A program made the translations under genes and the position numbers. Below the pieces are notes generated by a model, which saw nothing but the letters and a program-made list of their open reading frames with translations, had not been told where the DNA came from and searched no databases. DNA of 9,504 bases from an uncultured Clostridia bacterium (GTDB lineage Bacteria; Bacillota; Clostridia; Oscillospirales; Oscillospiraceae), in NCBI GenBank assembly GCA_946060825.1, contig CAMGPO010000023.1:1-9504 (forward strand). Reading direction: 5' to 3'. Of the stretch, positions 6,480 through 9,504 are shown piece by piece (the first letter of the stretch is position 1; every line of letters begins with the position of its first letter).

Positions 6480-6500
6480 GAGAAAAAGGAGGCGCGGACG

Positions 6501-6842
6501 ATGGAACTGCATGAAAAAGTGACGATCCGGCTGTTTCGGGAGGAAAAATGCTTCGGGCCGGGCATGGCGGAGCTGCTGGAACGGGTGGCGGAGCACCGCT
6601 CCCTGCGGGCGGCTGCCATCTCGATGAATCTGGCCTACTCGAAGGCCTGGACAATGATCCAGCGGGGCGAACGGGAGCTGGGCTTCCCGCTGCTGGTGAC
6701 GGTCACCGGGGGCAGGGGCGGCGGCGGCGCAACCCTGACGGAGCAGGCGGCGCGGCTGCTACAGGCCTACCGCGCCTATCAGGCCGACGTGGAAGCCTAC
6801 GCCAAGGCCCAGTTCGAGGCCCGCTTCGCGGAATTCCGCTGA
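6501..6842 (+). CDS. ModE-like winged-helix regulator, single DNA-binding domain
   Basis: This 113-aa protein matches the N-terminal LysR-type winged-helix domain of the molybdate regulator ModE. FGPGMAELLERVAEHRSLRAAAISMNLAYSKAWTMI covers the helix-turn-helix at about residues 18-53. A wing with a glycine-rich GGRGGGGATLTEQAARLL follows at about residues 73-90. It ends there, without the C-terminal molybdate-binding (TOBE/molbindin) domains of full-length ModE. How it senses its signal is therefore unknown. The start is chosen at 6501 because AAAGGAGG (6485-6492) precedes it; an in-frame ATG at 6450 lies in the promoter. Its divergent position beside yqeC, an accessory gene of molybdenum hydroxylases, suggests it controls that operon and itself. 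Confidence 0.88.
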   Translation: MELHEKVTIRLFREEKCFGPGMAELLERVAEHRSLRAAAISMNLAYSKAWTMIQRGERELGFPLLVTVTGGRGGGGATLTEQAARLLQAYRAYQADVEAYAKAQFEARFAEFR

Positions 6843-6869
6843 ACGCCCATCGCTTCGCATCAGGTTTTC

Positions 6870-6946
6870 TGTCATTCCGAGCGAAGCGAGGGATCTTTTG
6901 TGGCCGATTTCGGGACAATTCTTCGGCCTGCGGCCTCAGAATGACA
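6870..6946. repeat. Interspersed palindromic repeat, copy C (77 bp)
   Basis: The left end TGTCATTCCGA (6870-6880) differs by one base from the perfect right end TCAGAATGACA (6936-6946). The left arm carries GCGAAGCGAGGGATC; the right arm has TTCTTCGGCCTGCGGCCTCAG. Length and layout equal copy B. It begins 27 nt after the ModE-like stop codon. Confidence 0.88.
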
Positions 6947-6976
6947 ATGAAGCATAAGCGGATTTCGCTTCCCTCC

Positions 6977-7018
6977 TGTCATTCTGAGCGGAGCGAAGAA
7001 TCTTTTGCGACTGGTTTA
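6977..7018. repeat. Half copy of the interspersed repeat, copy D (left arm only)
   Basis: TGTCATTCTGAGCG starts at 6977 and the match to copy B continues through GAGCGAAGAATCTTTTGCG to about 7009, with weaker similarity to about 7018. No right arm (CCTCAGAATGACA) follows. The sequence instead becomes AT-rich and leads into the DUF3784-like gene. The 214-bp gap 6843-7056 contains nothing else that I can call. Confidence 0.75.
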
Positions 7019-7056
7019 GTATGAGATAAATCGGAATTTTTTGTGGAGGTGTTTAT

Positions 7057-7278
7057 ATGATATTCCTAAAGGTATTGGCTGTAGTTCTGGGATTGGCATT
7101 CCTTCTGTTTGGATACTTCATTTACTTTAAAAAGAAATACAATCTTATCAACGGTTTTGAGGCGGATTTCAAAGCCGGTCGGAAGAAAGAAGAATACGCA
7201 AAGAAAGTGGGAATGATAGAGTTTGTTGTTGGTATAGTTCTGCTTATCACAGGTGTTGCACTTATTCTGTTTGCCTAA
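7057..7278 (+). CDS. Small two-helix membrane protein, DUF3784-like
   Basis: This 73-aa protein has two hydrophobic helices at about residues 3-23 and 52-72, joined by a basic and polar loop (KKKYNLINGFEADFKAGRKKEEYAKK). The YNLINGF and YAKKVG spacing resembles DUF3784-type small membrane proteins; the function is unknown. The start ATG follows a good GGAGGT (7045-7050). Its base and codon use is clearly more AT-rich than the genes to its left (many AAA, ATT and TTT codons), so it may be part of transferred DNA. No clear promoter is visible, although it is the first gene after the half repeat. A strong terminator follows. Confidence 0.75.
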   Translation: MIFLKVLAVVLGLAFLLFGYFIYFKKKYNLINGFEADFKAGRKKEEYAKKVGMIEFVVGIVLLITGVALILFA

Positions 7279-7312
7279 TAAATTCCAGTTTGTCTAACTG
7301 AATAATCTACAT

Positions 7313-7350
7313 AGCCAAACGCTATTCAGCCGAGCGTTTGGCTTATTTTT
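7313..7350 (+). terminator. Intrinsic terminator after the DUF3784-like gene
   Basis: AGCCAAACGCT (7313-7323) pairs perfectly with AGCGTTTGGCT (7333-7343) over a 9-nt loop, followed by TTATTTTT to 7350. It separates the small membrane protein from the gene starting at 7373. Confidence 0.9.
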
Positions 7351-7372
7351 ATGGAAAGGAAGGATGAACGCT

Positions 7373-8245
7373 ATGATTGCAAATCTGACAAGAGGAGCGA
7401 AGACCGCTTCTCTCCACCTGCCCGCGGATAGATTTCAGATCGCCGGCGTCCTGGCATACCTCGGTGTCGACAGGCTTGACGATTATGACCTTCCCTGTGA
7501 AGGTCAGGATTCCTCGGGTATCATGGTTTCGCTTGAACCGACCGGAATAGCAGAAAGAAACATCGCAGAACTGTGCCGAAGCGAGAAAATCTCCCTCGGA
7601 AGACTCAATTCGGGCTTTCGCAGTCTCTTCAAACTGCCGTATGAACAGCAGCTCGGTGTCATGGATCGGATCGCAAGTCAAAAGCCGGAGCATTTTGATG
7701 ACTTTCGCAAAGCCATCGATGCCGCTACCGTTCCCTCGGTCAGACAGGAATACTATTTCCCACTCACCGTGAACCTGTACACGGCGAACCGCTGGGGCGA
7801 TTACGACGATGATCCCGAAGAATACGACGGTCGCTTTGCTGCCCGCTATGAAGATAAAATCCGTCAGGCACTCCGGGTTTACAACCGGGATGACGGCGAG
7901 GATATGGCGGCATATTTTCACGGCAACAACACTGTCGTGGCAAAGCTCCGTTCCGCTACCTGGGATTTCAAAAGGCGGGGCGGTGAGCTGTACGGTTGCG
8001 TTACTGTGGAAACGGCAGGTCAGCTGACGGCAGAACAGGAAGCAGATCTGAAAGACTGGATCACGGGACAGAATTCTGACGGTCTGGGCGAAGGCTTTGA
8101 GCAGCAGGAGATCAATATCGACAGCTATAGCAGCTCGGGCAGAATCTGTGTGAGCTTCTGGCACTCGGGTGACGATTACTTTGTAGACAATGAAGACGAG
8201 TTTGCCGAAAGGCTGGAACAGGGCTTCAACTTGGGAGGTATGTGA
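7373..8245 (+). CDS. Acidic protein of mobile-element type, function unknown
   Basis: This 290-aa soluble protein has no signal peptide or membrane segment. By count it holds about 51 Asp/Glu against 30 Lys/Arg, a net charge near -21. Two parts can be seen: an N-terminal part (about 1-130, beginning MIANLTRGAKTASLHLPADR) and a C-terminal part ending in ELYGCVTVETAGQLTAEQ, LKDWITGQNSDGLGEGFEQQ and VSFWHSGDDYF. From memory, proteins with this C-terminal pattern occur in integrative elements and plasmids of Firmicutes. An ArdA-like DNA-mimic antirestriction role would fit the acidity and the neighbouring methyltransferase, but I see no motif that proves it. The start at 7373 is preferred over the ATG at 7364 because AGGAAGG (7357-7363) sits 9 nt upstream of the former and abuts the latter. 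Confidence 0.8.
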   Translation: MIANLTRGAKTASLHLPADRFQIAGVLAYLGVDRLDDYDLPCEGQDSSGIMVSLEPTGIAERNIAELCRSEKISLGRLNSGFRSLFKLPYEQQLGVMDRIASQKPEHFDDFRKAIDAATVPSVRQEYYFPLTVNLYTANRWGDYDDDPEEYDGRFAARYEDKIRQALRVYNRDDGEDMAAYFHGNNTVVAKLRSATWDFKRRGGELYGCVTVETAGQLTAEQEADLKDWITGQNSDGLGEGFEQQEINIDSYSSSGRICVSFWHSGDDYFVDNEDEFAERLEQGFNLGGM

Positions 8246-8266
8246 TGAACATGACCTCCTTTTTTT
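8234..8266 (+). terminator. Terminator overlapping the stop codon of the acidic protein gene
   Basis: GGAGGTATGT (8234-8243) can pair with ACATGACCTCC (8249-8259), with one bulged base and a short loop, followed by seven T (8260-8266). The left arm contains the last codons and runs into the TGA stop. It probably reduces transcription into the next gene. Confidence 0.7.
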
Positions 8267-8288
8267 CATCCTCTGAGGATGCTCGGAG

Positions 8289-8591
8289 GTGAATCAGACA
8301 GACAACCGATATAAACTTCTGTATGGGCTGACATTATTCGAACCCGATGACAGAACCCCACTATGCAGCGTCGAGGAAGTGGCTGACTTTCTTCTGACAC
8401 ACGACGGCGGGATTATCACGGAACCGGACGGCGCGGTGCTTCTGGAAGCAGAAGACCGGGAGTTCGTATCCTGCACCGACTCCGAATACAAAGACGAGCT
8501 GATGCGGGAGATGCGCAAAAGCGAAGGCTTTGAAGACCGGTTCGGATACCGCTTTCCCGCCCGAACAAACAAGAAACGAAAAGGAAGGTAA
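8289..8591 (+). CDS. Hypothetical protein, probable GTG start
   Basis: This 100-aa protein of unknown family is mostly acidic (EPDDRTPLCSVEEVADFLLTHDGG, LEAEDREFVSCTDSEYKDE) with a short strongly basic tail, NKKRKGR. It has no membrane segment and no recognised motif. There is no in-frame ATG near the 5' end; the GTG at 8289 has GAGG (8275-8278) about 10 nt upstream. That site lies within the perfect palindrome CATCCTC-T-GAGGATG (8267-8281). It is followed after only 3 nt by the DUF4314 gene, so the two are co-translated or at least co-transcribed. Confidence 0.65.
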   Translation: MNQTDNRYKLLYGLTLFEPDDRTPLCSVEEVADFLLTHDGGIITEPDGAVLLEAEDREFVSCTDSEYKDELMREMRKSEGFEDRFGYRFPARTNKKRKGR

Positions 8592-8594
8592 CAA

Positions 8595-8888
8595 ATGCAG
8601 GATTTTGACAGACTGAACAGAATCGCAAAGCGTTTGCAGGAACGCTACCCAAAAGGCACACGGATCGTGCTTTTGAGTATGGGAAATGATCCGAACCCGA
8701 TTCTCCCCGGCACAAGAGGAACGGTGAATGTCGTTGATGACATTGCAACCGTTCACTGCACCTTCGACAACGGTCGGTCGCTCGGCATCGCCTATGGCGA
8801 GGACGACTTCCGCGCCCTGACTGCCGAAGAACTTGCCGAGGAATCGGAATGTGAGGATCAGGAACAGGTCGGAGGAATGCACCTCTGA
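8595..8888 (+). CDS. DUF4314 domain protein
   Basis: This 97-aa protein carries a DUF4314-like domain at about residues 5-73: RIAKRLQERYPKGTRIVLLSM, then DPNPILPGTRGTV, then ATVHCTFDNGRSLGIAYGEDDFR. The repeated short strands suggest a small SH3-like barrel. The family is common in mobile elements of Firmicutes and has no assigned biochemical activity that I know of. The C-terminal tail is acidic (AEELAEESECEDQEQ). The start ATG has GGAAGG (8582-8587) upstream. Its last codons hold the GGAGG ribosome site of the following methyltransferase, and its TGA stop overlaps that gene's apparent CTG start. Confidence 0.85.
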   Translation: MQDFDRLNRIAKRLQERYPKGTRIVLLSMGNDPNPILPGTRGTVNVVDDIATVHCTFDNGRSLGIAYGEDDFRALTAEELAEESECEDQEQVGGMHL

Positions 8889-9504
8889 CACAAATCAGAT
8901 ATTTGGATATGTTCGCCGGAATCGGAGGCTTCAGATCGGGGCTTTCGCATTACGGCGATTTTTTTGTACCCGTAGGCTATTGCGAAATCGATCCGTATGC
9001 AAAGAGAGCCTACGAAGCAATTTACGAACCGAAAGGAGAGATTTATTTTGAAGACGCAAGAGGAATCGTCCCCGAAAACCTGCCGGATATCGACCTTATT
9101 TGCGGGGGATTTCCTTGTCAGAGTTTTTCAATCGCTGGAAAGCGAGGGGGCTTTGAAGATGCCCGAGGAACGCTGTTCTTTGAAATTGCCCGGATTGCCC
9201 GAGTTATAAAGACCGCCCCGATGGAACATCGGGGAGAGTATCTGCTCCTTGAAAACGTTCCCGGACTGCTATCTCACGACAGCGGCAGGACGTTTGCGAC
9301 CATCCTCGGTACGCTTTCGGAACTGGGGTACGATGTCGCATGGCAGGTTCTTAACAGCGCAGATTTCGGTGTTCCCCAATCCCGAAAAAGAGTGTTTCTT
9401 GTCTGCTGTCTTGGAGAAGAATGCGCCGGAGAGATATTATCTTTCACCGATTCAAATCCAAAAACTATTATTCAAAAGATCGGCGGCAGACAAGGTGACA
9501 GAAT
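8885..9504 (+). CDS. C5-cytosine DNA methyltransferase, 3' end beyond window
   Basis: The visible 206 residues transfer a methyl group from SAM to cytosine C5 in DNA. Motif I is LDMFAGIGGF (7-16), the SAM-binding acidic residue lies in GYCEIDPYA (31-39), and motif IV is GGFPCQSFSIAG with catalytic C78. Motif VI is ENVPG (123-127) and motif VIII is QSRKR (165-169). The target-recognition domain and motifs IX-X lie beyond 9504, so specificity cannot be read. There is no ATG upstream of motif I. The reading frame opens after a stop at 8852, and the only well-placed start is CTG at 8885, nine nt after GGAGG (8871-8875) in a CTGA overlap with the DUF4314 stop. TTG at 8903 or ATG at 8909 would cut into motif I. 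With no endonuclease visible, it may be an orphan enzyme of the mobile element or part of a restriction system. Confidence 0.93.
   Translation, partial: MTQIRYLDMFAGIGGFRSGLSHYGDFFVPVGYCEIDPYAKRAYEAIYEPKGEIYFEDARGIVPENLPDIDLICGGFPCQSFSIAGKRGGFEDARGTLFFEIARIARVIKTAPMEHRGEYLLLENVPGLLSHDSGRTFATILGTLSELGYDVAWQVLNSADFGVPQSRKRVFLVCCLGEECAGEILSFTDSNPKTIIQKIGGRQGDR

Noticed and set aside
7349..8269. Minus-strand open frame of about 306 codons opposite the acidic protein gene
   Set aside because: The plus-strand frame has a ribosome site, a terminator, downstream genes on the same strand and a recognisable C-terminal pattern; the minus frame has none of these.
8361..8891. Minus-strand open frame of about 176 codons
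   Set aside because: It runs opposite the DUF4314 gene and its upstream partner, both with ribosome sites and close packing; it is a shadow.
8997..9209. Short plus-strand frame inside the methyltransferase gene
   Set aside because: It is out of frame with intact methyltransferase motifs I, IV, VI and VIII, which cover the same bases.

Overview
The window looks like chromosomal DNA from a GC-rich member of the Clostridia (Firmicutes/Bacillota), plausibly a gut Oscillospiraceae relative. This is inferred from strong AGGAGG-type ribosome binding sites, consensus sigma-A promoters, intrinsic terminators, a CmpB-type membrane protein, a sporeformer-style D-Ala-D-Ala carboxypeptidase and dispersed TGTCATTCTGA-bounded repeats. 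Species cannot be named from the sequence alone.

Layout. Positions 1-192 hold two minus-strand tRNA genes (Met-CAT, then Glu-TTC, cut by the window edge) behind a perfect consensus promoter. Positions 283-702 (+) encode a four-helix CmpB-like membrane protein whose 3' end overlaps, tail to tail, the tRNA methylthiotransferase gene mtaB (626-1945, -). A divergent promoter region separates mtaB from a small HPr-like protein (2108-2341, +) that has lost both classical phosphorylation sites. A strong terminator follows, then a D-alanyl-D-alanine carboxypeptidase (2490-3635, +). Two hairpin-forming interspersed repeats and a terminator fill the gap to the next, oppositely oriented operon.

Positions 3890-6381 (-) are a compact selenium/molybdenum operon, yqeC-yqeB-selD, with a GTGA overlap and a 12-nt gap. 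SelD makes selenophosphate; YqeB and YqeC are accessory proteins of selenium-dependent molybdenum hydroxylases. A single-domain ModE-like regulator (6501-6842, +) is divergently transcribed from a shared promoter region carrying a GC-rich dyad over its -35 box. The hydroxylase itself is not in this window.

At about 7020 the sequence changes character. A third complete repeat and one half-repeat occur just before this point, and the DNA beyond it is visibly less GC-rich. It carries a DUF3784-like membrane protein, an acidic 290-aa protein of a type seen in mobile elements, a 100-aa unknown, a DUF4314 protein and the first two-thirds or so of a C5-cytosine DNA methyltransferase that runs off the window. 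The methyltransferase appears to begin at a CTG codon in a CTGA overlap with the DUF4314 stop. The right part is best read as the edge of an integrated mobile element or genomic island; no integrase, relaxase or attachment site is visible to prove it.
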